This document shows positions 1 to 9,797 of a stretch of DNA of 64,000 nt, one piece after another (position 1 is the first letter of the stretch; each line of letters begins with the position of its first letter). This stretch comes from Pseudoalteromonas sp. P1-9 (GTDB lineage Bacteria > Pseudomonadota > Gammaproteobacteria > Enterobacterales > Alteromonadaceae): assembly GCF_001399975.1 (NCBI RefSeq), contig NZ_LKBD01000017.1, positions 1 through 64,000 of the forward strand, read 5' to 3'. The notes beneath the pieces were generated by a model. The model did not search any database. It was not told the DNA's origin and worked only from the letters and a program-made list of their open reading frames with translations. The position numbers and the translations under genes were made by a program.

Positions 1-492
1 ATTGAATTAACTCGTCCAGAGCAATTATGGGTGGCGGATATCACTTACCTGCCAACGAAAGAATGCGAGTCCTATCTAAGTCTAGTAACGGATGCTTACT
101 CTAGAAAAATAGTGGGCTATAACTTAAGTGATAATTTAAAAACGAGTTCAGTAAAACAGGCGTTTAAACAAGCGTTAAAAAATAGAAAAGTCATTTCACC
201 TCTTATCCATCATTCAGATAGAGGTATTCAATATTGCGCTAAAGAGTACCAACGCATACACGAAGAATATGGCATAACGTGCTCAATGACAGATGGATAT
301 GACTGCTACCAAAATGCCTTGGCGGAACGCGTAAACGGGATCCTGAAAAATGAATATTTACTAACAAAGCCCAATAACTTGGAAGAAGCTACGAAAATGG
401 TGAAACAATCCATTGATACCTATAATCAAAGAAGACCACATACGGCCTTAAAATACAAAACGCCCGATGAAGTACATCGAGCGTTTTATTAA
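1..492 (+). CDS. IS3-family transposase OrfB, C-terminal part (partial at left edge)
   Basis: DDE-type integrase core (rve) that would cut and join the element ends. The reading frame is open to base 1, so a GTG at 31 is internal and not the start. The three acidic residues are visible in their usual contexts: the Asp of WVADITYLP, the Asp of HHSDRGIQY, and the Glu of NALAERVNGILKNE, followed by the YNQRRPHTALKYKTPDEV tail typical of IS3/IS150-group OrfB. The frame carries no internal stop, so the element could still be active. OrfA and any frameshift site lie upstream of the window. Confidence 0.93.
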   Translation: MELTRPEQLWVADITYLPTKECESYLSLVTDAYSRKIVGYNLSDNLKTSSVKQAFKQALKNRKVISPLIHHSDRGIQYCAKEYQRIHEEYGITCSMTDGYDCYQNALAERVNGILKNEYLLTKPNNLEEATKMVKQSIDTYNQRRPHTALKYKTPDEVHRAFY

Positions 493-523
493 AAAAAGTG
501 TCAACCCATGCTAGGACGGGTCA
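1..523 (+). mobile_element. IS3-family insertion sequence, right end (truncated by window edge)
   Basis: The window opens inside a transposase frame, which stops at 492. It is followed by a short A-run and a sequence at about 499-523 whose outer end is TCA on this strand (TGACCCGTCC on the other), the TG...CA style end of IS3-family elements. The left end and orfA lie outside the window, so the inverted repeat pair and target duplication cannot be checked. The exact outer boundary is inferred. Confidence 0.7.
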
Positions 524-536
524 ATTGGTTAAGCGA

Positions 537-782
537 TTAAAGGCCTTTCTCTGAGTAAAGGGTTACCTTACCGCCTACAAAGGTTACTTTAATGTTTGTG
601 CTGTCATTGCCCCAAGTACAGTCTGTGTGCATGGTTTTTTCTTCACATTGTGATGCGCTGCCAAGGATCGCTTCAACTTCTTGCTTGTCTTGACCTACTT
701 TAATTTTTTCGTAGTTTTCTAAGGTCACTTTTGAACATGCAGTTAACGTAAGTAGTGCAGCAGTAATAAATAATTTTTTCAT
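537..782 (-). CDS. small lipoprotein, SmpA/OmlA-like (DUF3862-type) fold
   Basis: An 81-residue protein with a lipoprotein signal peptide (MKKLFITAALLTLTAC, lipobox LTAC with Cys16). The mature part, NYEKIKVGQDKQEVEAILG and then a Cys-Cys pair (CEEKTMHTDC), resembles the helical start of BamE/OmlA-like and DUF3862 lipoproteins, in which a 'G...EVxxILG' motif recurs. It is the last gene of the minus-strand run mfd-csiV-this gene, 12 bp after csiV. An IS3 end lies only about 14 bp past its stop codon, so any native terminator has been displaced. Cellular role unknown; inner or outer membrane placement is not decidable here. Confidence 0.75.
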   Translation of the reverse strand: MKKLFITAALLTLTACSKVTLENYEKIKVGQDKQEVEAILGSASQCEEKTMHTDCTWGNDSTNIKVTFVGGKVTLYSEKGL

Positions 783-794
783 AAGACAAAGTCC

Positions 795-1874
795 TTAATG
801 GTTATAACGACGAATTTGCATAATAATGCCGAGCTTTGGATGGTCGAAATAATGTATTTCGGAGCTTATCACACGACGGAATTGTGAAAATCGTTCAGTT
901 TTTAATACAGTTTCAGTGAGTTGTTGCAAAGCCAAGCCATTGTCAGCATCTGTAAAGTTGATGTTGTCAACGGTCTGTTCCACTAACTCGTTAAGATCAA
1001 AATCGGCTTCAATATTGAGATAATTGCGGCGAATAAATACTTTAAATTTACCTTGTAGCTGCCATGTTTGTTCAGTTAAAAGCGGGCTAGGAGTGTCTTC
1101 AAACGTTTCAAAGTCGTTAACAATATCGCTTGGAAACGCATCTATGTCTGAACTTTGTGGTACGCCATTTAAATCAATTGCCTCGCTTTGTTCAAATTGC
1201 GTATATTCATTAAGCATTTGTTCAAGTGATTGCTCATTTTCTGACTTATTGATAACTGCCGACAAGTTCTTACCACCATACAAATACATAGGTGTCGCGT
1301 TACGAATATTACTTTCAGGTTGGCGCCAACCCGTGTGCAATAACGGTGTTAAGCCACGTCGTTTTAAGCGGCTTACGGTTTCGTTAAGCTCTAGCTGCTC
1401 TTTTGATAACAAATAAATGTAATCAGTATGTTCGAACGTCAGTGCGTCAGGTGTAAGCGGTAACGCGTCTAATTCGGCTACATTACTATAACGTTGGCAC
1501 TCAAGCTGCGCTAGGTTATCAAGTTCATCGTCGTTATTAATTTGCGATGATGTCTCAAACGCTTCAATAACGTCATCGTTACGAATGGCAGGCTGGTCAA
1601 GGCCGTCAATCTGTTCGCCATTTTCTTTATTGACTTCGATGCCCATGCATTCTTTATATTTCACATTTTGCAGTTCTTGATAGGCTTCAGCGATAATGTC
1701 TTTACTATTAGTGTAGTTAATCGCTGGGAAGTCTTCGGCTGAAAGGTCTTCTTTTAGTTCGCTGTCGGTAGGTCTTTCAAAAAAGATCAATTCAATATCA
1801 AACCAACGCAAATTGGCACTGACCATAAAACTTGCGCTAAGCAGGCTTAACGGCAAAAAATATTTTATTATCAT
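795..1874 (-). CDS. csiV: CsiV family protein (peptidoglycan-binding, cell-division associated)
   Basis: A 359-residue protein with an N-terminal signal peptide (cleavage near SANLRW) followed by RWFDIELIFFERP, the family signature at the mature N-terminus. CsiV was described in Vibrio cholerae as a periplasmic peptidoglycan-binding protein involved in cell division. The C-terminal part ends in HYFDHPKLGIIMQIRRY, also characteristic. The middle is acidic and variable. Its ATG overlaps the mfd stop codon (TAATG), so translation is probably coupled to mfd. The family call rests on both conserved ends and on the mfd neighbourhood. Confidence 0.82.
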   Translation of the reverse strand: MIIKYFLPLSLLSASFMVSANLRWFDIELIFFERPTDSELKEDLSAEDFPAINYTNSKDIIAEAYQELQNVKYKECMGIEVNKENGEQIDGLDQPAIRNDDVIEAFETSSQINNDDELDNLAQLECQRYSNVAELDALPLTPDALTFEHTDYIYLLSKEQLELNETVSRLKRRGLTPLLHTGWRQPESNIRNATPMYLYGGKNLSAVINKSENEQSLEQMLNEYTQFEQSEAIDLNGVPQSSDIDAFPSDIVNDFETFEDTPSPLLTEQTWQLQGKFKVFIRRNYLNIEADFDLNELVEQTVDNINFTDADNGLALQQLTETVLKTERFSQFRRVISSEIHYFDHPKLGIIMQIRRYNH

Positions 1875-4800
1875 TATTTTACAACCTTTTGGGCAAAGTC
1901 TTTTAGCATTGCAGTAACGAGCTTTAAGCGCTCTTGGTTATTCTTTTCTTCAATCATAAAACGCAATTTACTGGCGCCTTCCATCTTATAGAATTGCGGA
2001 TTGGATTGCAGTAATCCAATAATAAAGCTCGGATCGACTTTAGTATCTTGGCCAAATTCAAAATAACCGCCTTTGATATTGGCATCAATCTTAGTTATAC
2101 CAAGACTAGAGGCTGTAATTTTGAGTTGTTGAATTGCAAATAGGTTTTGCAACGCTTCTGGTAGTAAACCAAATCGGTCAATTAATTCAACAGACAATTC
2201 ATCCATTGCATCTTTATCGGTGCAACTTGCAATACGTTTGTACATGCTTAATCGTGTATTTACATCATGAATATAGTCGTTTGGAATAAGCGCAGGAATT
2301 TTTAAATCAACGTCGCTTTGTTTGCGTAGCAAGTTTTCAAGGCTTGGCTCTTTGCCTTGTTTTAACGCTTCAACAGCTTGGTCGAGCATTTCCATATACA
2401 AGCTAAAGCCAATGCTTTCAATTTGACCGCTTTGCTCATCACCTAATAGTTCACCCGCACCACGAATTTCTAAATCGTGCGTTGCTAAGGTAAAACCAGC
2501 GCCAAGATCTTCCAGTGATGAAATTGCTTCTAAACGTTTCTTCGCATCTTTACTGATCAGTTTTTCATTTGGTGTCAGTAAATAGGCGTAGGCTTGGTGA
2601 TGACTTCGACCAACGCGACCACGTAATTGGTGTAATTGTGCAAGGCCAAAACGGTCGGCTCTATCAATCAAAATGGTATTTGCGGTTGGAATATCAATAC
2701 CAGTTTCAATAATCGTGGTACACACCAACACGTTAAATTTTTGGTGATAAAAATCCGACATTAATGATTCGAGCTCTTTCTCTCGCATTTGCCCGTGGGC
2801 GTACTGAACATTTGCTTCAGGTACTAATGCAGCAATGTCGCTCGCAAAGCTGTCGATGGTTTCAACATTGTTATGTAAGAAGTAAACCTGACCACCGCGT
2901 TTAATTTCACGAATGATTGCTTCTTTAATCAGTTCATCGTCGTTTTGACGAACGAAGGTTTTGACTGCTAAACGTTTAGCCGGTGGTGTGGCAATAATTG
3001 ATAAATCGCGCATGCCACTCATTGCCATATTCAGCGTACGCGGAATTGGCGTTGCGGTGAGCGTTAAAATATCAACATCAGCACGTAACGACTTAATTTT
3101 TTCTTTTTGGCGTACGCCAAAACGGTGTTCTTCATCAACAATCAGTAAGCCAAGATCATCAAACTTAATGTCTTGCTGCAGTAACTTATGTGTTCCAACA
3201 ACAATATCAATTTTACCTTCGGCTAAGCCTTCAAGCGTTTGTTTTTGCTCTTTTACAGTTTTAAATCGCGACAATAAGGCGACTTCAACGGCAGAGTTGG
3301 CGAAACGGTCTTTAAAGTTTTCAAAATGCTGTTGAGCGAGCAGGGTAGTTGGCACTAAAACTGCAACTTGCTTAGAGTCGTTTACTGCGACAAACGCGGC
3401 GCGCATCGCAACTTCCGTTTTACCAAAGCCAACATCACCGCACACCAAACGATCCATTGCTTGCGCTTTTTGCATATCATTCAGTACGGCACCAATGGCA
3501 TTTTGTTGATCGTCGGTTTCTTCAAACGGAAAGCTATCGGCAAATTGGCGATAAGCGCTGCTGTCGTGATTAAATGCGTAACCTAACTTAACTTCGCGCT
3601 GGGCATAAATATCAAGTAATTCAGCGGCAACATCGCGTACTTTTTCAGCGGCACGACGTTTAGCTTTTTCCCACGCTTCGGAGCCCAGTTTATTGAGTGG
3701 TGCAGTTTCTAAGTCGCCACCTGAATAACGCGATAATAAATGCAGTGATGCCACAGGCACATAAAGCTTCGCGTCGTTTAAATAATGAATGGTAACAAAC
3801 TCGGTACTGACACCCCCAGCGTCAATGGTTTCAAGCCCTTGGTAACGGCCGACACCGTGATCTAAATGTACTATGGGTTGACCAATTTGCAGTTCAGCAA
3901 GGTTACGAATAATTGAATCTTGACTGACTTCGTATTTATGTTTGCGACGGCGTCTTTGAGATATTTTTACACCGAGCAGTTCTTGCTCAGTGATAATGCA
4001 TAAGTTTTGGGTAGTAAGGTGAATACTTTGCTCAAGCGGTGAAACAATTAAGCCAACATCACTGTTTGCTGCACTAAATTGATCAATAGACTCGAACTCT
4101 GAAAGCTTTAACCCAGTTGGTTTCAGCAAGGTTAATAATGATTCACGGCGGCCGTCACTTTCTACCGAAAATAAAATACGCGTGTTATTACTTTTTAATG
4201 CGCTAATGTAGTTTAAGACGTGTTCAAACGGCTGCTTAAGTTGATGGTTTACACGGATGTCAGGTACAGCATCAAGGGCGATATTGCTATTGCCTGCTTT
4301 CGTACCAAGCATTGCTTGAGAGAGCGCAACGCGCGGAGAATCATTTAGCGCAGAAAATAAGTTTTCTACATTAAGATAAAGCTTAGACGGTTCGAGCAGT
4401 GGGCGTAATGAATCAACTTTACGATTTTCGAAGCGTTTTTCTATATCTTGCCAAGTTTCACGGCAGCTGTGTTCAATATCGCCCAAGGTAAAAATAACGT
4501 TGTCGCTTGGTAAATAATCAAACAGGGTTGCAGTGGTATCAAAAAATAAGGGTAAATAATATTCAATACCTGAGGGCAAACTACCTTGGCTGACCTGTGA
4601 ATAGACAGAGCCTTTTTCATGTGCCATGCCAAAGGTTTCACGATAGTTAATACGAAAACGCTCTATGTCGTCTTCGTCGGTACCAAATTCGTGCGCTGGC
4701 AATAAGTCAATTTCTTGAATGTTGTCGCGAGAGCGCTGAGTTTCCGGATCAAATTGGCGAATTGAATCAATTTCATCATCAAATAAATCAATACGCAGTG

Positions 4801-5341
4801 GTGTATTACTGCCCATCGGGAATAAATCGATGATGGAACCACGAATCGCAAATTCACCATGGGCCATTACTTGTTGTACGTTGATATAGCCAACCGACTC
4901 GAGTGCGGTGCGCAAGGTCATGCTATCGAGCGTGTCACCAACTTTGTATTTGATTGCCTTACCATAAATAAATTCACACGGGGCGGTGCGCAGCATGAGC
5001 CCTGCAATCGGCACAATCAACACTCCGTTATGCTGATTTCTTAGCTGACTTAATAGGCTTAAACGCTGCGAAATAATATCTTGGTGCGGCGAAAAATGGT
5101 CGTAAGGCAAGGTTTCCCAGTCTGGAAATAAGTTAACTGGGATATTAGGCAATAGGTAATTTAGCTCAGCTTCAAGCTTAAGCGCCTGCTGCGTGTTTTG
5201 AGTGACAATTAATTTAAATCCAGCGTGGCTTTTTACCGCATCTGAAATTGCTAAACTTAAGGCTGAACCTGCTAAATTGCCCCACGCAATTTTGTCGTTT
5301 TGGGTTTTGATCCAGGGTAAGTTAAGCCACTGACTTTGCAT
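1874..5341 (-). CDS. mfd: transcription-repair coupling factor Mfd
   Basis: A superfamily 2 DNA translocase that removes RNA polymerase stalled at lesions and recruits UvrA. At 1155 residues it is full length. It has a UvrB-like N-terminal module, an RNA-polymerase-interacting region around residues 490-560 (IGQPIVHLDHGVGRYQGL), Walker A GDVGFGKTEVA near residue 635, DEEH box near 736, SF2 motif VI QLRGRVGRS, and the C-terminal TRCF domain. I place the start at the ATG at 5341: an AAGGAG lies 8 bp upstream, and the GTG at 5350 falls inside that ribosome site. It is followed by csiV with a one-base overlap; aguB lies just upstream on the same strand. Confidence 0.98.
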   Translation of the reverse strand: MQSQWLNLPWIKTQNDKIAWGNLAGSALSLAISDAVKSHAGFKLIVTQNTQQALKLEAELNYLLPNIPVNLFPDWETLPYDHFSPHQDIISQRLSLLSQLRNQHNGVLIVPIAGLMLRTAPCEFIYGKAIKYKVGDTLDSMTLRTALESVGYINVQQVMAHGEFAIRGSIIDLFPMGSNTPLRIDLFDDEIDSIRQFDPETQRSRDNIQEIDLLPAHEFGTDEDDIERFRINYRETFGMAHEKGSVYSQVSQGSLPSGIEYYLPLFFDTTATLFDYLPSDNVIFTLGDIEHSCRETWQDIEKRFENRKVDSLRPLLEPSKLYLNVENLFSALNDSPRVALSQAMLGTKAGNSNIALDAVPDIRVNHQLKQPFEHVLNYISALKSNNTRILFSVESDGRRESLLTLLKPTGLKLSEFESIDQFSAANSDVGLIVSPLEQSIHLTTQNLCIITEQELLGVKISQRRRRKHKYEVSQDSIIRNLAELQIGQPIVHLDHGVGRYQGLETIDAGGVSTEFVTIHYLNDAKLYVPVASLHLLSRYSGGDLETAPLNKLGSEAWEKAKRRAAEKVRDVAAELLDIYAQREVKLGYAFNHDSSAYRQFADSFPFEETDDQQNAIGAVLNDMQKAQAMDRLVCGDVGFGKTEVAMRAAFVAVNDSKQVAVLVPTTLLAQQHFENFKDRFANSAVEVALLSRFKTVKEQKQTLEGLAEGKIDIVVGTHKLLQQDIKFDDLGLLIVDEEHRFGVRQKEKIKSLRADVDILTLTATPIPRTLNMAMSGMRDLSIIATPPAKRLAVKTFVRQNDDELIKEAIIREIKRGGQVYFLHNNVETIDSFASDIAALVPEANVQYAHGQMREKELESLMSDFYHQKFNVLVCTTIIETGIDIPTANTILIDRADRFGLAQLHQLRGRVGRSHHQAYAYLLTPNEKLISKDAKKRLEAISSLEDLGAGFTLATHDLEIRGAGELLGDEQSGQIESIGFSLYMEMLDQAVEALKQGKEPSLENLLRKQSDVDLKIPALIPNDYIHDVNTRLSMYKRIASCTDKDAMDELSVELIDRFGLLPEALQNLFAIQQLKITASSLGITKIDANIKGGYFEFGQDTKVDPSFIIGLLQSNPQFYKMEGASKLRFMIEEKNNQERLKLVTAMLKDFAQKVVK

Positions 5342-5356
5342 TAATGTCACTCCTTA

Positions 5357-6244
5357 CTAATCTCGGTATAATTTCGTTAGATCTTGGTAATGGTCGATAC
5401 GACGGTCACGTAAATACGGCCAGATACGACGTACGGATTCACTGCGTGCACGATCGACATCGGCATAGAGAATTTCATCGTCATTATTTGACGCGTGCGC
5501 CAAAATTTCGCCTTGAGGACCCGTAATAAAACTATTGCCCCAGAACTGAATGCCTTTACTTTGCTCGCTTGGATCGGCTTCATGGCCTTGGCGGTTACAG
5601 GCAATTACAGGCAGTCCATTTGATACTGCGTGAGCACGCTGGGCAATAACCCAAGCGTCGAGTTGACGTTGTTGTTCAGCGCTGTCGTCGTCTAAATCCC
5701 AACCAATTGCGGTTGGGTAAATTAAAAACTCTGCACCTGCCATCGCCATTAAACGCGCAGCTTCTGGGAACCATTGATCCCAGCATACTAACACACCAAG
5801 CTTACCAATTGAGGTCTCAATTGGCTGAAAACCTAAATCGCCCGGTGTGAAGTAAAACTTTTCATAAAAACCAGGGTCATCAGGAATATGCATTTTACGG
5901 TAAGTGCCCGCAATTTCTCCGTCAGCATCAAGTACAACGGCGGTGTTGTGATACAAGCCCGTTGCACGTTTCTCAAATAATGAGGTAACAATAACGACAT
6001 TTAGCTCTTTGGCAAGCGCACCGTAAAGCGCGGTACTTGGGCCTGGGATCGATTCTGCTAAGTCAAAGTTATCGGTACTTTCTACTTGGCAAAAGTAAAG
6101 GCTGCGATGAAGTTCTTGTAATACAATTAGCTTGGCGCCATTTTTTGCGGCTTCTTTTATGCCAAGTACGGTTTTGTCTTGGTTATGCTGTAAATCACCG
6201 CTATTTGAATGTTGAATTGCCGCAACTTTAATCGTTTGAGACAT
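5357..6244 (-). CDS. aguB: N-carbamoylputrescine amidase
   Basis: Nitrilase-superfamily enzyme that hydrolyses N-carbamoylputrescine to putrescine, CO2 and ammonia, the last step of the agmatine route. At 295 residues it has normal length. The catalytic triad is visible: Glu44 (LQELHRSLYF), Lys117 (YRKMHIPDDPGFYEKFYF) and Cys154 (LVCWDQWFPEAARL). The start has a GGAG six bases upstream. The gene lies 2 bp after aguA on the same strand and 15 bp before mfd, so transcription may run aguA-aguB-mfd-csiV. The CWDQWFPE motif separates it from generic nitrilases. Confidence 0.96.
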   Translation of the reverse strand: MSQTIKVAAIQHSNSGDLQHNQDKTVLGIKEAAKNGAKLIVLQELHRSLYFCQVESTDNFDLAESIPGPSTALYGALAKELNVVIVTSLFEKRATGLYHNTAVVLDADGEIAGTYRKMHIPDDPGFYEKFYFTPGDLGFQPIETSIGKLGVLVCWDQWFPEAARLMAMAGAEFLIYPTAIGWDLDDDSAEQQRQLDAWVIAQRAHAVSNGLPVIACNRQGHEADPSEQSKGIQFWGNSFITGPQGEILAHASNNDDEILYADVDRARSESVRRIWPYLRDRRIDHYQDLTKLYRD

Positions 6245-6246
6245 AA

Positions 6247-7284
6247 TTAGCTCCGTAAAAAACCCTTAGGTAATTGCATGGTAATACAGTGTAAGCTGCC
6301 AAATTGGTGAATTAATGGCAGGCAGTCAATACCAACAACCTGATGTTGAGGGTAGGCTGCTGCGATTACATCAAGTGCAGCTTGATCATTAGCATCTTGG
6401 TAGGTAGGTACCAGTACCTTGTTATTGATAATTAAATAATTGGCATAGGTTGCTGGAAGGCGTTCGCCATCGCCATCGTATTTTGCGTTTGGCCAAGGTA
6501 AGGCATGCAAAGTATAAGGTTTGCCACGTTTTGTAGTGAATGTCTGTAACTGCTTGGCCATTGCGTCTAACGCTTGAAAGTGTTCATCGTTTCGATCAGG
6601 GCATGAAACGTAAACTAAGGCATCATTTGGCGCAAAACGCACTAACGTGTCGATATGGCTGTCGGTATCGTCTCCTGTAAGGTAACCGTGATCAAGCCAA
6701 AGAAAGTGATTAACGCCTAATAATTCCGTTAGCTTTGCTTCTAGCTCCGCTTTGTTTAAATTGTTTTCACGATTGTCGTTTAATAAGCATTCGCTGGTTG
6801 TTAACAGTGTGCCGTTACCATCGCTTTCAATACCACCACCTTCGAGTGCCAGCGGCACTTTTTGTGATGAAGCGCTATTGGCTAATACTGTGTTAAATAG
6901 CTGCTGATTAATCGCATTATCAAGTTCTGATTGAAACTTATTACCCCAGCCATTAAAGGTAAAATCAAGGGCATGAAGAGTGTCACCACGATATGTGCTA
7001 ATTGGCCCATGGTCACGCGCCCATGTATCATTGGTTGGGCATACAACAAAATGGACCTTGTCTAGTGTTAGGTCGCTGTTATGAAAAAGCGTACTAATAT
7101 GCTGTTTTAACGCATCGTTATGCGCAACAATCACAAGTCTTTGCTGCGACAGAATTTCTTTTGCGATAGCAAGGTAGGTGAGCTCAACTTGAGGCAAAAT
7201 ATCGGCCCAATCAGTATCTTTATGCGGCCAAGTTAAGAGCACGGCATCTTGCAATGCCCATTCAGCTGGAAAAACAGTGTTCAT
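6247..7284 (-). CDS. aguA: agmatine deiminase
   Basis: Porphyromonas-type peptidyl-arginine-deiminase fold enzyme (PAD_porph) converting agmatine to N-carbamoylputrescine and ammonia. Diagnostic segments: MPAEW-like start (FPAEWALQDAVLLTWPHKDTDW), WARDHGPIS, LEGGGIESDGNGTLLTT, DTDSHIDTLVRF, and the C-terminal nucleophile Cys in FGSLHCITMQLP. I prefer the ATG at 7284 over a TTG at 7296; neither has a strong Shine-Dalgarno. About 345 residues, normal for the family. It forms a two-gene unit with aguB. No arginine decarboxylase gene is nearby, so the agmatine source lies elsewhere. Confidence 0.96.
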   Translation of the reverse strand: MNTVFPAEWALQDAVLLTWPHKDTDWADILPQVELTYLAIAKEILSQQRLVIVAHNDALKQHISTLFHNSDLTLDKVHFVVCPTNDTWARDHGPISTYRGDTLHALDFTFNGWGNKFQSELDNAINQQLFNTVLANSASSQKVPLALEGGGIESDGNGTLLTTSECLLNDNRENNLNKAELEAKLTELLGVNHFLWLDHGYLTGDDTDSHIDTLVRFAPNDALVYVSCPDRNDEHFQALDAMAKQLQTFTTKRGKPYTLHALPWPNAKYDGDGERLPATYANYLIINNKVLVPTYQDANDQAALDVIAAAYPQHQVVGIDCLPLIHQFGSLHCITMQLPKGFLRS

Positions 7285-7344
7285 AGTAGTTAACAAGGGT
7301 AATTTTGGCCAATATTAGCAAATGGCGACACTATTTATTAGTGT

Positions 7345-7932
7345 TTAATTGATGTTTTTCTTTGATTGCTTCTTTTTTAACACCTTGGCTTGTGTATGCA
7401 GGCTTGCTCTAACCATAAGCTCTTGATCTTGCTCTCGAATGTGACTGAATATAAATCGTGTCTTATATCCATCTTGATGCGGTTCACTATCTACAACTTG
7501 GGTAAAGCAAAACACCGCAGCTGCTTCATCCGCTAAAAATAGTTTGCTACGAAAAAAACTGTTGGGGGTATAGCAAGTGTTTGTTTGCAGTACAAAGCCG
7601 CTGCCACCAAAACTTACCGTTTCTAGCTGAGCTTCGTCTTCATTTTCCGTTGCTAATATATGCGACAAAATAAGGTCAATTTTACGTGACTGTAATTTAA
7701 GGTACTGCGCTAAATCATCGGCTACATCACCTAGCTGTCTGAGTGGGCGAAGGGCGGTTTGCTCTAGCACGTTTACTTCATTGGCTAGTTTAAATAGCGG
7801 TGGGATTATTTTGTCTATGTCACTGTCATCGCTAGGCAATTTATCTTCGTTAACCTGTTCTAAGTTAACGCTAATTGCGTGTTCGATTTGAAAGTACTGA
7901 TTAAATTGTTCGATGAGGTCGGACATATGCAT
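7345..7932 (-). CDS. PilZ domain-containing protein (putative c-di-GMP receptor)
   Basis: A 195-residue soluble protein. The first ~95 residues are helical and contain VNVLEQTALRPLRQLGDVADDLAQYLKLQSRKIDLIL; the second half looks like a PilZ beta-barrel with the FGGSGF version of the (D/N)xSxxG element and a basic C-terminal tail (AKVLKKKQSKKNIN). The arginine-rich RxxxR part of a canonical c-di-GMP site is not obvious before the barrel, so ligand binding is uncertain. Stand-alone between aguA and the SulP gene. ATG at 7932 or at 7926 are both possible. Confidence 0.7.
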   Translation of the reverse strand: MHMSDLIEQFNQYFQIEHAISVNLEQVNEDKLPSDDSDIDKIIPPLFKLANEVNVLEQTALRPLRQLGDVADDLAQYLKLQSRKIDLILSHILATENEDEAQLETVSFGGSGFVLQTNTCYTPNSFFRSKLFLADEAAAVFCFTQVVDSEPHQDGYKTRFIFSHIREQDQELMVRASLHTQAKVLKKKQSKKNIN

Positions 7933-8005
7933 TGTAAATCATTAAATAATAAATAATCTTAGCCCGAACAGGGGAGTTCAGGCAAAGAATTTATTTAACT
8001 TTCAG

Positions 8006-9667
8006 TTAGCTGCCGGTGAACGGCACGTTCTCGATAACTTCTAACGACTGATTAAGTGCCTCAAGTCGTGTATTTACAAAACGCTCTTTACCGATTAATT
8101 CATCAATGCCAAGCCTTTCAAGTTGATGTTTAGCATCATTATTTGGGCAATATAAAAAGACTTCACAGTGTGCTTCTATAGCATCTTTAATGGCATTTTC
8201 TAAGGCGAGACCAACGGTCATATCGATCATCGGCACATCACTTAAATCTAGGATCATCGCTTTGTACTTATGTACAGAAGAATGCTGACGAGAAATCGCT
8301 TTAGATACACTGAAAATCATTGGACCCGACAAGTAAAAGAACAGAATATTGCCTTTTGCTTTGTCTAAAATTGCGCGCTCTTGTTTATTTAACGGTACAT
8401 CATCGTCATCAGCATCACTAATAGCTTTGACTTGTTTTGCCTGCTCACGACTTAATCGTTCAATCACGATGATATTTGAGATAAACACACCCAAGCCAAC
8501 CGCAATAAGTAAGTCAACAAAAACAGTTAGTAGCATTACCGCATACATAATCGCGGTTTGCTGCATGCTGGCTTTGTGTGCGCGCTGTAAAAAACTCCAA
8601 TCGAGAATCGAGATCCCAACGTACAGCGCGATACCTGCAAGCACCGCCATTGGAATTGGCTCAATTAAACTGCCCGCAACCAATACGACAAGCATCAAAA
8701 TAACGGCGCGGATAATTGCCGCGGCAGGAGAGCGAGAACCCACTTGAATACTTACCACTGTGCCCATGGTAGCACCTGCGCCCGGCAGTGCGCCAAATAA
8801 ACCAGAGATCATGTTAGCAATACCTTGACCTTTGAGTTCTTTATTTGAATCGTGTTCTTGACGCGTCAATGAATCCGAGATTACGGCAGTCAACAGGGTA
8901 TCGATACAACCAAGTGTGCCAAGTACCATGGCTTCAATGATCATGGTAACGAATTGGTCGGCGGTAAATGTCGGGAAGACTAAATTAGGTAAACCAGTAG
9001 GAATTTCACCGATACGGCGAATCGATTCATCGCTAAATAAAATAACGGAAACAAGCGTAATTGCGATAAGTGCAACGAGTTGAGCGGGGATATACTTACG
9101 GTATTGCTTGGGGAAGTAAAATAAGATACCGAGCGTTGCAAGACCTAAAAATAATTCTGAAAAGTGAAGATTGAAAATTAAACTGGGGAGTTCAGTAAGC
9201 GTGCCGACTACGCCACCAGATGGCGTTTGATGGCCTAAAAGTGGTGCTAATTGTAAGATAATTAAAATAACACCAATGCCTGACATAAAACCGGAGATAA
9301 CACTGTAAGGCATTAAGGTAACGTATTTACCCAGTTTTAATGAACCGAGTAAAAATTGGAATGCACCGGCCATCATCACCACGGTAAAGGCCATTGCCAT
9401 GCCTTGTTCTGGGTGTTTGGCCATCATCGCGGTAAGCACTGCTGTCATAATCACGGTCATTGGACCGGTCGGCTCAGAAATGAGCGAGTTAGAACCACCA
9501 AACAGTGCAGCGAATAAGCCGACTAAAATAGCGCCCCAGATACCAGCTTCGGCACCTGCGCCTGACGCCACACCAAAGGCTAGGGCAAGTGGTAGTGAGA
9601 TAATTGCAGTAGTGACACCACCAAATAAGTCACCACGGAGTTGAAAGTGCTTAAATCGCTCGAACAA
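8006..9667 (-). CDS. SulP-family inorganic anion transporter with STAS domain
   Basis: A 553-residue inner-membrane transporter (SLC26/SulP). The N-terminal ~400 residues carry the transmembrane gate, with RGDLFGGVTTAIISLPLALAFG at the start and the ALPGAGATMGTV segment of the SulP signature. The C-terminal ~120 residues form a STAS domain (LFFYLSGPMIFSVS, MILDLSDVPMIDMT). Family substrates are sulfate, bicarbonate or other anions; the substrate here cannot be told. The frame has no ATG near its N-terminus: it begins with TTG at 9667, preceded by AGGGG. It is divergent from lolC. Confidence 0.92.
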   Translation of the reverse strand: MFERFKHFQLRGDLFGGVTTAIISLPLALAFGVASGAGAEAGIWGAILVGLFAALFGGSNSLISEPTGPMTVIMTAVLTAMMAKHPEQGMAMAFTVVMMAGAFQFLLGSLKLGKYVTLMPYSVISGFMSGIGVILIILQLAPLLGHQTPSGGVVGTLTELPSLIFNLHFSELFLGLATLGILFYFPKQYRKYIPAQLVALIAITLVSVILFSDESIRRIGEIPTGLPNLVFPTFTADQFVTMIIEAMVLGTLGCIDTLLTAVISDSLTRQEHDSNKELKGQGIANMISGLFGALPGAGATMGTVVSIQVGSRSPAAAIIRAVILMLVVLVAGSLIEPIPMAVLAGIALYVGISILDWSFLQRAHKASMQQTAIMYAVMLLTVFVDLLIAVGLGVFISNIIVIERLSREQAKQVKAISDADDDDVPLNKQERAILDKAKGNILFFYLSGPMIFSVSKAISRQHSSVHKYKAMILDLSDVPMIDMTVGLALENAIKDAIEAHCEVFLYCPNNDAKHQLERLGIDELIGKERFVNTRLEALNQSLEVIENVPFTGS

Positions 9668-9797
9668 AAGGCATACCCCTATATTGCAGACGCGGTATTC
9701 TACCTAGACTGTTTAAATAGTTACAGTAGCTTAGCTGGAATTATGGCAAAAATTTCACTGATCAGATCTGTTATTCTGAGATTGCCTAGAAAATAAT

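Noticed and set aside
1024..1416. Plus-strand frames opposite csiV, mfd, icd, ftsK and others (60-150 codons)
   Set aside because: They lie fully within well-supported genes, have no ribosome sites and low-complexity Ser/Ala-rich translations typical of antisense shadows.
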